Source: Microbacterium maritypicum (GTDB lineage: Bacteria > Actinomycetota > Actinomycetes > Actinomycetales > Microbacteriaceae). Taken from it: a DNA stretch of 64,000 bases. The position numbers were made by a program, and so were the translations under genes. The notes beneath the pieces were generated by a model. It worked only from the letters and a program-made list of their open reading frames with translations, made no database searches and was not told the origin of the DNA. Below, piece by piece: positions 36,144-44,289 of this stretch. Each line of letters begins with the position of its first letter. Position 1 is the stretch's first letter. The DNA is taken from positions 3,596,001 to 3,660,000 of the forward strand of contig NZ_CP168030.1 in the NCBI RefSeq assembly GCF_041529975.1. Direction: 5' to 3'.

Positions 36144-36548
36144 ATGATCCCCTTCGGTCCTCAACTCATCGGCCAGACGGAGAAGGCGCTGAACGCCCTG
36201 CTGCAGAGCGTCCTCGTCGGCCGCGACCTCACCGAACGCGAGTGGGTCACGCTGAGACTCGCCTCGCAGTTCGACGGCACCCACGACCTCGACGGCTTCG
36301 TCGCCGAGCGGCTCCACGATCCGGATGCCGGCCGGCTCACCGCCGCTCTGCGCGACCGCGGGCTCCTCACCGACACTGCGCTCACTCCCGCGGGCAGCGC
36401 CCTGGTCGCCGAGATCGGTCAGGAGATCGCCGCCCTCACCGCACCCCTGTGGCTCGGTATCGAGGAGGAAGATGCCGACGCCGCGACCCGCGGGCTGAAC
36501 GTCGTCCTCGAACGGAGCCTGACACTCCTACGCACGTCGCACGCGTAG
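36144..36548 (+). CDS. Small MarR-like helical protein
   Basis: Protein of 134 residues, GGAGAAG before its ATG. LTEREWVTLRLASQFDGTHD and LTAALRDRGLLTDTALTPAG resemble MarR helices, but the recognition helix is poorly conserved and the wing is short, so it may bind ligand or partner rather than DNA. Divergent from the MarR gene at 35648 and likely repressed by it. Confidence 0.75.
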   Translation: MIPFGPQLIGQTEKALNALLQSVLVGRDLTEREWVTLRLASQFDGTHDLDGFVAERLHDPDAGRLTAALRDRGLLTDTALTPAGSALVAEIGQEIAALTAPLWLGIEEEDADAATRGLNVVLERSLTLLRTSHA

Positions 36549-36580
36549 CACCTCGGCTTCGGCCCGGTCGCCGTCGGACG

Positions 36581-36592
36581 TAGGCTGGATCG
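36581..36592 (+). promoter_or_regulatory. -10 box for a probable leaderless mRNA
   Basis: TAGGCT (36581-36586) lies 6 bases before the GTG start at 36593 of the FUSC gene; no ribosome site is visible. Confidence 0.55.
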
Positions 36593-37618
36593 GTGGCGGA
36601 TTCCCAGGGACGAGTATGGACAGGCGTCCTGCGCGTCGGACCGCACCGGGGCGATCACCGGGTGGCTCTCCGGGCCGCGATCAGCGTGGCGGTGCCGCTC
36701 CTCGTGCTGTGGATGCTGGGGCGCCTCGACCTGAGCATCTACGCCAGCTTCGGCGCCTTCGCCGCGCTGTACGGTCGCCACGACGTGTTCCGCGACCGCA
36801 TCCGGATGCAGGCGAGCGCCGGCGGAGTCCTGCTCGCCGCGATGCTCATCGGCACCGCGCTCTCGGTCGTGTCCGCTCCCGCCGCCGTCAGCATCCTCGT
36901 GCTCGCCGCCATCGCCTCGGCCGTCACCCTGCTCGCGTACACGATGCGCTGGCACCCGCCAGGGCCGCTGTTCCCGGTGTTCGCGGTCGGCGCGTGCGCC
37001 ACCATCCCCGCGACGGCAGCCTCTTTCGGCGATGTGCTCCTGGTCGGCGGCGCGAGCGTGCTGTTCGGCCTCGCCGTCAGCGCGATCATCGGCCTGTTCA
37101 CGCGCGGCACGCAGGAGGCGCCGCCCCGCTCTCGGCAGCCCGTGGGACCCATCGCGTGGGAGATGGCCGCCACCGTCGCCGTCGCGATCGTGGGTGCGGG
37201 CTTCGCGGGATTCCTGATCATGGATTCGCACTGGTACTGGGCGGCGGTCGGTGCGGTCGCCGCGGTCAGCGGTCCACAGCTCAACGCCCGTGTGATCCGC
37301 GGCATCCAGCGCCTCGTCGGCACGTTGCTCGGCATCCTCGTCGCAGCGGGAGTCCTTGCGATCGATCTGCCGCCGCTCGCCGTCATCGCACTCGTGGTGC
37401 TGCTGCAGGCCGCCGCCGAGCTCTTCGTCGGCCGCAACTACGGCATCGCGATGGTGTTCATCACCCCGCTGGCCCTACTCATGGTGCACCTCGCCGCCCC
37501 CACACCGGTCGACGTGCTCCTGCAGGACCGCGCGATCGAGACCGTGATCGGCGTCGCCGTCGGAACCGTGGTCGCCGTGGCATCGGCGGCGCTCCGTCGG
37601 CGGCAGACGAAGGCCTGA
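36593..37618 (+). CDS. FUSC family membrane protein (aromatic acid exporter-like)
   Basis: Membrane protein of 341 residues with two clusters of hydrophobic helices separated by a short polar loop (FTRGTQEAPPRSRQPVGPIA, about 165-190). RAAISVAVPLLVLWMLGRLD and SIYASFGAFAALYGRHDVFR, repeated in degenerate form as WYWAAVGAVAAVSGPQ, are the FUSC/YccC signature. Members export aromatic carboxylates or hydrophobic acids. GTG start, probably leaderless. Confidence 0.87.
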   Translation: MADSQGRVWTGVLRVGPHRGDHRVALRAAISVAVPLLVLWMLGRLDLSIYASFGAFAALYGRHDVFRDRIRMQASAGGVLLAAMLIGTALSVVSAPAAVSILVLAAIASAVTLLAYTMRWHPPGPLFPVFAVGACATIPATAASFGDVLLVGGASVLFGLAVSAIIGLFTRGTQEAPPRSRQPVGPIAWEMAATVAVAIVGAGFAGFLIMDSHWYWAAVGAVAAVSGPQLNARVIRGIQRLVGTLLGILVAAGVLAIDLPPLAVIALVVLLQAAAELFVGRNYGIAMVFITPLALLMVHLAAPTPVDVLLQDRAIETVIGVAVGTVVAVASAALRRRQTKA

Positions 37619-37625
37619 GGCGGCG

Positions 37626-38120
37626 TCAGACCAGCAGCGCGAGGACGGACTGCGGCACGACGGCTCCGCCCGCGAAGGGCAGCCCGACCGTGTTCAGCAG
37701 CACCACGATCACGACGATCGCGGCGACGAGCAGCAGGAACAGGAACGCGAAGATCACGGCCACGAACCCGCCGTAGCCGCCGGACGTCGGAACCTCGGGC
37801 GCGACCGACGGCTGCGCCCAGTCCTCGGCCACCGCGGCCGGCGCCTCGCCGTCGAGGATGCGGGGCGTCGGGCGTACCCGGTCGGAGCGACGCAGCGGGT
37901 CCGGCGGAGGCGGCGGGATCACGACATCCGCATCGGGGATGTCCGCTGACGGCGGCGGCGTGAGCAGGCCCTCGGGGATCGGGATCTCGGGCGGGGGCGG
38001 CGGGATGACGGCTTCGGCGGGCGGGATCAGCGCCTCCTCGGGGGCCAGTGCCTCCTCGGGGAGCGCCGTCTCCTCGGGGGTGACCGGCTGTTCCGGGGTG
38101 CTGCCGCTGCCGTCCGTCAT
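37626..38120 (-). CDS. Proline-rich single-pass membrane protein
   Basis: Protein of 164 residues of unknown function. Residues 1-110 are rich in Pro, Glu and Ala (repeats such as EEALAPEEALIPPAEAVIPP and IPPPPPDPL) and probably disordered; a single long hydrophobic helix lies at about 117-145 (FVAVIFAFLFLLLVAAIVVI). It starts 1 base after the dcd stop codon, so it is in the dcd operon, though a functional link is not evident. Confidence 0.75.
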   Translation of the reverse strand: MTDGSGSTPEQPVTPEETALPEEALAPEEALIPPAEAVIPPPPPEIPIPEGLLTPPPSADIPDADVVIPPPPPDPLRRSDRVRPTPRILDGEAPAAVAEDWAQPSVAPEVPTSGGYGGFVAVIFAFLFLLLVAAIVVIVVLLNTVGLPFAGGAVVPQSVLALLV

Positions 38121-38121
38121 G

Positions 38122-38727
38122 TCAGCCTCCGACTGCTCCGATATCGGTCACGCCGACATCCGTCCGATGGAAGTTCTGGAACGACCGTGAGGCCGTCGGT
38201 CCGCGCTGCCCCTGGTACCGATTGCCGTAGGGACCGGAGCCGTACGGGTTCTCGGCAGGCGAGGTGAGTCGGAAGAAGCAGAGCTGCCCGATCTTCATCC
38301 CCGGCCACAACTTGATCGGCAGGGTCGCGACATTCGCGAGCTCGAGCGTCACGTGCCCGGTGAACCCCGGGTCGATGAAGCCGGCCGTCGAGTGCGTGAT
38401 GAGCCCGAGGCGCCCCAGCGACGACTTGCCCTCGAGGCGGGCGGCGATGTCGTCCGGCAGCGTGACCTGCTCGTAGGTGGCACCGAGCGCGAACTCGCCG
38501 GGGTGCAGGATGAACGGCTCCTCCGGGTCGACCTCGATCAGACGCGTGAGCTCCGGCTGATCGACCGACGGATCGATGAACGGATACTTGTGGTTGTCGA
38601 ACAGCCGGAAGTAGCGGTCCAGGCGCACATCGATGCTCGACGGCTGGACCATCTCCTGCTCGTGCGGTTCGAGGCCGACGCGGCCGGATGCGAGTTCTGC
38701 CTTGATGTCGCGATCACTGAGAAGCAC
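38122..38727 (-). CDS. dcd: dCTP deaminase (bifunctional dCTP deaminase/dUTPase type)
   Basis: Trimeric enzyme of 201 residues that converts dCTP to dUMP/dUTP for thymidylate synthesis. [40 protein letters not shown], the active-site region [20 protein letters not shown] (with the catalytic Glu in a GFIDPGF-containing context) and a long ordered tail match actinobacterial DCD-DUT proteins, which also release pyrophosphate. GTG start with TAGGCT 6 bases upstream, apparently leaderless, the box overlapping the IclR stop codon. Confidence 0.95.
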   Translation of the reverse strand: MLLSDRDIKAELASGRVGLEPHEQEMVQPSSIDVRLDRYFRLFDNHKYPFIDPSVDQPELTRLIEVDPEEPFILHPGEFALGATYEQVTLPDDIAARLEGKSSLGRLGLITHSTAGFIDPGFTGHVTLELANVATLPIKLWPGMKIGQLCFFRLTSPAENPYGSGPYGNRYQGQRGPTASRSFQNFHRTDVGVTDIGAVGG

Positions 38728-38739
38728 GGCCCCAGCCTA
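38728..38739 (-). promoter_or_regulatory. -10 box for leaderless dcd mRNA
   Basis: On the minus strand TAGGCT (38739-38734) is followed after 6 bases by the dcd GTG (38727-38725). Its TAG is also the stop codon of the IclR gene. Confidence 0.55.
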
Positions 38740-39531
38740 GTTGCCGATGCTGATCCCCTGGAGATGCATGTCCTCGCGGAGGCGAAGGACCGTGCGCCGC
38801 AGCGGCTCGACCATGGAGTGCGGCCACCGCTCGTCGGTGCGGCTGGTCGGCATCGTGATGCTCAGCGCGGCGGCCACGCCGGTCTCTTCCGGCCAGGTGA
38901 GCGGCATCGCCACACAGCGGCATCCGTCGATGAACTCCTCGTCGTCCACGAAGAAGCCCACATCCCGCCCCTTCTCGATGACCGCGAGGATGTCGTCCGG
39001 GTCGGTGATCGTGCGGGCCGTCAGGCGCGGGATCGCGACCTGGTGCAGGCGGCGCATGACGTCGTCATCATCGAGCGTGCTCAACAGCGCCTTGCCGATG
39101 CCGGTCGCGTGCGCGTGGAGTCGCATCCCCACGTTCGACGCCAGACGCATGGGATTCGGCGACGGGCTGATCGCGATGTAGACGTTCTCCACCCCGTCGA
39201 GCCGGGCCATCTGCACGGTCTCCCCGGTCTCGTCGGTGAGAGCGCGCATCAGCGCCGGCCCGGCCTCGAGCAGCAGGCGGTGCCCGTCGTAGCGCTGTCC
39301 GATCTGCCAGGCCTTGAGGCCCAGCGAATAGCGCTTGCTCACCGGGTCGAGTTCGACCCAGCCGGCGTCGACGAGCGTGCGGAGCAGGCCGTGCGCGCTC
39401 GAGCGCGGCAGCCCCAGCGCCCCGAGGAGTTCTGGGAACGTCTGGGCATCGGTCGCGGCGAGGTGCTCGATGATCTCGAGGGCCCGACCGGCGGATTTCA
39501 CGGCACTCGGCGCCTGCGCGATGTCTGTCAT
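38737..39531 (-). CDS. IclR-family transcriptional regulator
   Basis: Regulator of 264 residues. Winged helix at about 8-75 (VKSAGRALEIIEHLAATDAQ; LGLPRSSAHGLLRTLVDAGW) and an IclR effector domain at 90-255 (HAHATGIGKALLSTLDDDDV; GCRCVAMPLTW). Divergent from an L-rhamnonate catabolic operon, which it likely controls, with an inverted repeat TTCAC-ATAC-GTGAA between them. IclR proteins commonly sense sugar acids or aromatic acids. Confidence 0.92.
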   Translation of the reverse strand: MTDIAQAPSAVKSAGRALEIIEHLAATDAQTFPELLGALGLPRSSAHGLLRTLVDAGWVELDPVSKRYSLGLKAWQIGQRYDGHRLLLEAGPALMRALTDETGETVQMARLDGVENVYIAISPSPNPMRLASNVGMRLHAHATGIGKALLSTLDDDDVMRRLHQVAIPRLTARTITDPDDILAVIEKGRDVGFFVDDEEFIDGCRCVAMPLTWPEETGVAAALSITMPTSRTDERWPHSMVEPLRRTVLRLREDMHLQGISIGN

Positions 39532-39606
39532 GTCTCCCCCGGTGATGAATTGTGTCCGACGCGAACGTGTGTCACACTATCGCGCGTTCAGGTCTGAGAC
39601 ATCAGA

Positions 39607-39620
39607 TTCACATACGTGAA
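39607..39620. promoter_or_regulatory. Candidate IclR operator
   Basis: The inverted repeat TTCAC-ATAC-GTGAA lies 35 bases before the MFS start and 75 bases from the IclR start. A smaller GTGT-C-ACAC palindrome occurs nearby at about 39571-39579. The assignment rests on position. Confidence 0.5.
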
Positions 39621-39654
39621 CGCATTGGATTCCCTCGTCAATGGAGATGCACCG

Positions 39655-40998
39655 ATGTCCACCCAGTCCCCCACGCGGCCCGAACTCGCCGCGATCGTCC
39701 GCAAGGTCACGCTCCGGCTGATCCCGATCCTGCTCCTGATGTACATCCTGGCCTTCCTCGACCGGGCCAATCTCGGATTCGCGAAGGCGGCCTGGCAGGC
39801 CGACACCGGGATCTCGGATGCCGCGTACGCGCTCGGCGCCGGCATCTTCTTCCTCGGCTACGCGGTGTTCGAAGTGCCCTCGAACCTGATCATGCGCAAA
39901 GTCGGGGCCAAGATCTGGCTCGCGCGCATCATGGTCTCGTGGGGCATCGTCTCCGCGCTCATGATGTTCGCCACCAACGAGTGGATCTTCTACATCCTGC
40001 GCGTGCTGCTCGGCATCACCGAAGCGGGCTTCTTCCCCGGCGTCATCCTGTTCCTCACCTACTGGATCCCGCTCAAGTTCCGCGCCCGCGTGAACGGCCT
40101 GTTCTACTTCGGCGCACCGCTCGCCTTCATCTTCGGCGGGCCGCTGTCGGGAATGCTGCTCGACCTCGACGGCAAGGTCGGCCTCCACGGCTGGCAGCTC
40201 ATGTTCCTGGTGACCGGCATCCTCACGGTGATCATCGGCATCGTCGCGTTCTTCTACCTCGACAACGGCCCGAAGGACGCGAAGTGGCTGAGCGAGGGTG
40301 AGCGCTCGACGCTCCTGGCCGCACTCGAAGCGGAGGACTCGGCGAAGGAGAACCACTCGCCGCGGGGCGCCCTGCGCGCACTCGCCAACCCGGTGGTGCT
40401 GTACTTCGCCGCGATCTACCTCACGATCCAGATGAGCGTCTACGGGGTGACCTTCTATCTGCCCACCCAGATCGCCACGATCGTCGGCAAGCCCGTCGGG
40501 CTCGAGGTCGGCCTGCTGACGGCCGTGCCGTGGACCTTCGCACTGATCATCACCTTCGTGCTCTCCCGACTCGCGGACAGCACGGGTCAGCGCCGCCTGA
40601 TCGCCACGTGCGCCCTCGCCGCGGCGGGCGTCGGCATCGTGCTCTCCGCCGTCATCCAGGATCCGCTGATCGCCCTGGCCGCGCTCAGCGTCGGTGCGGC
40701 GGGGTTCATCTCGGTGCAGCCGGTGTTCTGGACGCTGCCGACGTCGTTCCTGCTGGGAGCGGCGGCCGCGAGCGGCATCGCGCTCATCAACTCGCTCGGC
40801 AGCCTCGGCGGCTTCCTCGCGCCGGTCCTGAAGAACTGGGCGGACGCCACGTTCGGCGACAACGCGGGACTCATCATCCTGGCCGCGATCGCCCTGGTCG
40901 GCGCCGGCCTCATCGCCCTCAGCAAGGTCGTCAGCCCCACTGTCCGCGAGACGGACGGCGTCGGACTCGCCACGACCACCACCACCGGCCAGCGCTGA
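39655..40998 (+). CDS. MFS transporter, anion:cation symporter family (L-rhamnonate uptake candidate)
   Basis: Twelve-helix transporter of 447 residues, chosen ATG 39655 with GGAGA upstream. LIPILLLMYILAFLDRANLG, FFLGYAVFEVPSNLIMRKVG and LRVLLGITEAGFFPGVILFL are signatures of the ACS family that includes D-galactonate and L-rhamnonate (RhmT) permeases. First gene of the operon with L-rhamnonate dehydratase, which supports L-rhamnonate as substrate. Forms proton-coupled uptake across the cytoplasmic membrane. Confidence 0.92.
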   Translation: MSTQSPTRPELAAIVRKVTLRLIPILLLMYILAFLDRANLGFAKAAWQADTGISDAAYALGAGIFFLGYAVFEVPSNLIMRKVGAKIWLARIMVSWGIVSALMMFATNEWIFYILRVLLGITEAGFFPGVILFLTYWIPLKFRARVNGLFYFGAPLAFIFGGPLSGMLLDLDGKVGLHGWQLMFLVTGILTVIIGIVAFFYLDNGPKDAKWLSEGERSTLLAALEAEDSAKENHSPRGALRALANPVVLYFAAIYLTIQMSVYGVTFYLPTQIATIVGKPVGLEVGLLTAVPWTFALIITFVLSRLADSTGQRRLIATCALAAAGVGIVLSAVIQDPLIALAALSVGAAGFISVQPVFWTLPTSFLLGAAAASGIALINSLGSLGGFLAPVLKNWADATFGDNAGLIILAAIALVGAGLIALSKVVSPTVRETDGVGLATTTTTGQR

Positions 40999-41030
40999 CC
41001 GCGCCCGGCAGATCAAGGAGACATACGCCC

Positions 41031-42068
41031 ATGCGCGAGCTCGTGCTCACCGAGATCGGACGCCTCGACGTCCGTGAAGCCCCGATTCCGCAGCCCGGCC
41101 CCGGCGAGGCACTCATCCGGGTGGCCGCGACCGGGATCTGCGGATCCGACGTGCACGGCTACACCGGCGAGAACGGACGCCGGTTCCCCGGGCAGGTGAT
41201 GGGGCACGAGTCGAGCGGGACGATCGCCGCGCTCGGCACCGGTGTCGACGAGCTCGCGGTCGGCACGGCGGTGACGTTCAACCCCGTCGTCGTGCCCGCC
41301 GAGGATGCCGCAGCGTTCGCGGGACGGGAGCAGCACCACCCCGGCAAGCATGTGATCGGTGTGGCGAAGGAGATCCCCGCCGCGTTCGCGGACTACGTCG
41401 TCGTCCCGGCGCGCAATGTCGTCGCGCTGCCCGACGGCCTGCCGATCGAACTGGGTGCGCTGATCGAGCCGCTCGCCGTGGCGGTGCACGCCGTACGCCG
41501 ACTCCCCGCCGGGAGCCTCGCACGCGTGCTCGTGATCGGCGGCGGTCCGATCGGCCAGTCCATCGTGATCGCCCTGCGCGACGCGGGCGCCGGGACGATC
41601 ATCGTGAGCGAGATGGATGCCGCACGCCGCGAGCTCGTGCGGCGGCTCGGCGCCGAGACGATCGATCCGGCCGACGGTCCGGTCGCGGACCAGCTCCGAG
41701 CCGGCGGCGGGCTCGCCGATGCGGCGCTCGACGCGGTGGGGATCACCCCGACGCTGCGGGACGCGTTCACCAGCACCACGCTCGGCGCCCCGATCTGCCT
41801 GGTCGGGATGGGTTCTCCGCAGGTGACCATCGACGCGTTCCTCGTGAGCACCGAGGAGCGCTCGCTCATCGGCAGCTTCACCTACGGATCCGACGACTTC
41901 GCCGATGCCACCGAGATCATCGGCGCCGACCCCGACGTCTACCGCACGCTGATCAGCCGCGAGATCGACGTCGCCGATGCAGACACCGCCTTCTCCGCCC
42001 TCGCGGCGGGCGACGGCACCCCGGGCAAGGTCCTTGTCCGATTCGACCGAGAGGAAGAGACACGATGA
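41031..42068 (+). CDS. Zinc-type alcohol dehydrogenase, likely 2-keto-3-deoxy-L-rhamnonate 4-dehydrogenase
   Basis: MDR-family dehydrogenase of 345 residues, AAGGAG before ATG. Catalytic zinc ligands are Cys37 ([10 protein letters not shown]), His59-Glu60 (GHE) and the Glu of [14 protein letters not shown] binds at [12 protein letters not shown]. The structural-zinc lobe that normally holds four cysteines is replaced by [19 protein letters not shown] with none, so this zinc is absent. Its stop overlaps the rhmD start. In the diketo-hydrolase pathway an NAD-dependent enzyme oxidises 2-keto-3-deoxy-L-rhamnonate; this gene is the only candidate in the operon. Specificity is inferred. Confidence 0.85.
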   Translation: MRELVLTEIGRLDVREAPIPQPGPGEALIRVAATGICGSDVHGYTGENGRRFPGQVMGHESSGTIAALGTGVDELAVGTAVTFNPVVVPAEDAAAFAGREQHHPGKHVIGVAKEIPAAFADYVVVPARNVVALPDGLPIELGALIEPLAVAVHAVRRLPAGSLARVLVIGGGPIGQSIVIALRDAGAGTIIVSEMDAARRELVRRLGAETIDPADGPVADQLRAGGGLADAALDAVGITPTLRDAFTSTTLGAPICLVGMGSPQVTIDAFLVSTEERSLIGSFTYGSDDFADATEIIGADPDVYRTLISREIDVADADTAFSALAAGDGTPGKVLVRFDREEETR

Positions 42069-43243
42069 CCGGCACCCCCACCATCCGCGAGGTCCGCGCC
42101 TACACCGTGCGCGGCGGCGGAGCGGACTACCACGACCAGGGCGCCGAGCACTGGATCGACGATCACATCGCGACGCCCATGAGCGTGTACCCCGAGTACC
42201 GGCAGTCGCGGCAGAGCTTCGGCATCAACGTGCTCGGCACCCTCGTGGTCGAGATCGAGGCGAGCGACGGCACGGTCGGCTTCTCGGTGACGACCGCCGG
42301 CGAGATCGGCGCGTTCATCGTCGAGAAGCACCTGGCACGCTTCCTCGAAGGCCGCAAGATCACCGACATCGAGCGCATCTGGGATCAGATGTACAAGTCG
42401 ACGCTCTATTACGGACGGCGCGGTGTGGTGCTCAACGCCATCAGCGGCGTCGACCTCGCGCTCTACGACCTGCTCGGCCGTGTGCGACAGGTGCCCGTCT
42501 TCGAGCTGCTGGGCGGCCCCGTGCGCGACGAGCTGCAGTTCTACGCGACCGGCGCGCGCCCCGATCGCGCGAAGGAGCTCGGCTTCATCGGCGGCAAGAT
42601 GCCCCTGCACCACGGCCCCGCCGAGGGCGAGGAGGGGCTTCGCAAGAACATCGCACAGCTGGCCGATATGCGCGAGAAGGTCGGCGATGACTTCTGGCTC
42701 ATGCTGGACTGCTGGATGTCGCTCGACGTCGAGTACGCGACGCGCCTCGCCCACGCCGCCGCCGAGCACGGGCTGAAGTGGATCGAGGAGGCGCTCATCC
42801 CCGACGACTACTGGGGATACGCCGAACTGCGCAAGCGCGCACCCTCCACCGTGCTCGTCACCACCGGCGAGCACGAGGCGACGCGGTGGGGATTCCGGCA
42901 GCTGCTCGAGACCGGCGTCGACCTGATCCAGCCCGACGTGGGCTGGTGCGGCGGCATCACCGAGCTGCTGAAGATCTCGGCGCTCGCGGACGCGCACGGA
43001 ACCATGGTCGTTCCGCACGGATCGTCGGTGTACTCGTACCACTTCGTCGTGACGCGCACGAACAGCCCGTTCGCGGAGTTCCTCATGATGCACCCGACTG
43101 CCGAGGAGGTCGTGCCGATGTTCTCGCCGATGCTCGTGGGCGAGCCCGTGCCCGTGAACGGCCGACTCAAGGTGCCCGAGACTCCCGGCTTCGGCGTCGA
43201 GCTCTCCGACGCCATCGACAAGCACCGCCCCTACACGCACTGA
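42065..43243 (+). CDS. rhmD: L-rhamnonate dehydratase
   Basis: Enolase-superfamily enzyme of 392 residues that dehydrates L-rhamnonate to 2-keto-3-deoxy-L-rhamnonate. The segment [20 protein letters not shown] and [17 protein letters not shown] are nearly as in E. coli RhmD, as are MLDCWMS, KWIEEAL and TGEHEA (metal ligands), QPDVGWCGG and [11 protein letters not shown] (catalytic His/Asp pair). Family length matches (about 400). ATGA overlap with the dehydrogenase gene indicates coupling. Confidence 0.95.
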   Translation: MTGTPTIREVRAYTVRGGGADYHDQGAEHWIDDHIATPMSVYPEYRQSRQSFGINVLGTLVVEIEASDGTVGFSVTTAGEIGAFIVEKHLARFLEGRKITDIERIWDQMYKSTLYYGRRGVVLNAISGVDLALYDLLGRVRQVPVFELLGGPVRDELQFYATGARPDRAKELGFIGGKMPLHHGPAEGEEGLRKNIAQLADMREKVGDDFWLMLDCWMSLDVEYATRLAHAAAEHGLKWIEEALIPDDYWGYAELRKRAPSTVLVTTGEHEATRWGFRQLLETGVDLIQPDVGWCGGITELLKISALADAHGTMVVPHGSSVYSYHFVVTRTNSPFAEFLMMHPTAEEVVPMFSPMLVGEPVPVNGRLKVPETPGFGVELSDAIDKHRPYTH

Positions 43244-43260
43244 CCCTGGAGACACGACAC

Positions 43261-44115
43261 ATGGAATTCCTCCGACTCGGCGCGGCCGGCGCCGAACGAC
43301 CGGCCGTGCGCCACGACGGTCGCATCCACGACTTGACGCCGCTCACCGGCGACATCGACGGCGCGTTCCTCGCCCGCGACGGGATCACCCGCACGCGGGA
43401 GGCGCTCACTGCCGGCACGCTCCCCCTGCTCGACGGCGCCGAGGCACTGCGCGTCGGTGCGCCGATCGCGCGCCCGATGGCGGTGCTGTGCATCGGACAG
43501 AACTACGCCGCGCACGCCGCGGAATCCGGCGACGCCCCGCCCACGGTGCCGATCCTCTTCCACAAGCACCCGAACACGATCGTCGGCCCGTTCGACGACG
43601 TGCTCATCCCGCCGGGAGCCGAGAAGGTGGACTGGGAGGTCGAGCTCGGCGTCGTGATCGGCACCACCGCCCGCTACCTCGCGAGCCCGGAGGAGGCGCT
43701 CGCGCACGTGGCCGGATACGTCGTCTCGCACGACGTCTCCGAGCGCGCGTTCCAGGTGGAGCAGTCCGGTGGGCAGTGGTCGAAGGGCAAGAACGCCGAG
43801 ACCTTCAACCCGCTCGGCCCGGTACTCGTCCCCGCCGATGAGGTCGACCCCCAGGCGCTGCGGCTCTGGTCGACGGTGAACGGCGAGGCCCGTCAGGACT
43901 CGAACACCGCCGACATGATCTTCACCGTGGCGCAGATCGTGCACCACCTGTCGCAGTACCTCGTGCTCGAGCCCGGCGACCTCATCAACACCGGCACCCC
44001 GCAGGGAGTCGCGCTCTCCGGACGCTTCCCCTACCTGCGCGCCGGCGACGTGGTCGAGATCGGCATCGACGGACTCGGGAGCCAGCGACAGCGCCTGGTC
44101 GACGCGCGACGCTGA
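43261..44115 (+). CDS. FAH-family hydrolase, likely 2,4-diketo-3-deoxy-L-rhamnonate hydrolase
   Basis: Fumarylacetoacetase-fold enzyme of 284 residues. Metal ligands appear in WEVELGVVIG (two Glu) and SHDVSER (Asp), and GGQWSKGKNAETFNPLGPVL is the signature shared with diketo-sugar-acid hydrolases (LRA6 type), followed by TGTPQGVAL. It would cleave 2,4-diketo-3-deoxy-L-rhamnonate to pyruvate and L-lactate, the last step after the dehydratase and dehydrogenase encoded upstream. Starts 18 bases after rhmD. Confidence 0.9.
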   Translation: MEFLRLGAAGAERPAVRHDGRIHDLTPLTGDIDGAFLARDGITRTREALTAGTLPLLDGAEALRVGAPIARPMAVLCIGQNYAAHAAESGDAPPTVPILFHKHPNTIVGPFDDVLIPPGAEKVDWEVELGVVIGTTARYLASPEEALAHVAGYVVSHDVSERAFQVEQSGGQWSKGKNAETFNPLGPVLVPADEVDPQALRLWSTVNGEARQDSNTADMIFTVAQIVHHLSQYLVLEPGDLINTGTPQGVALSGRFPYLRAGDVVEIGIDGLGSQRQRLVDARR

Positions 44116-44123
44116 GTCGCACT

Positions 44124-44152
44124 TTGGCCAACGCCCGTGTGCCAGGTAGGCT
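44124..44152 (+). promoter_or_regulatory. Promoter of tRNA-Gly
   Basis: -35 TTGGCC (44124-44129) and -10 TAGGCT (44147-44152), spacer 17, about 28 bases before the tRNA 5' end. Confidence 0.6.
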
Positions 44153-44179
44153 TGCCCTCACCTGCCCTCGGGCGGGTTC

Positions 44180-44253
44180 GGGACTGTAGTTCAATGGTAG
44201 AACTTCTGCTTCCCAAGCAGATAGCGCGGGTTCGATTCCCGTCAGTCCCTCCA
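44180..44253 (+). tRNA. tRNA-Gly (anticodon CCC)
   Basis: Full cloverleaf: acceptor GGGACTG (44180-44186) pairs with CAGTCCC (44243-44249); D arm with TTCAATGGTAGAA; anticodon stem TCTGC/GCAGA around loop TTCCCAA, giving CCC, which reads GGG; T arm GCGGG/CCCGT with TTCGATT. Discriminator T and an encoded CCA follow. Confidence 0.97.
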
Positions 44254-44268
44254 CATATGACGTCCAGA

Positions 44269-44289
44269 GCGGGAGCGCCCTACTCCCGC
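44269..44289. terminator. Short hairpin after tRNA-Gly
   Basis: GCGGGAG (44269-44275) pairs with CTCCCGC (44283-44289) over a 7-base loop, overlapping the 3' end of the convergent sulfatase gene. Possible bidirectional terminator. Confidence 0.5.
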
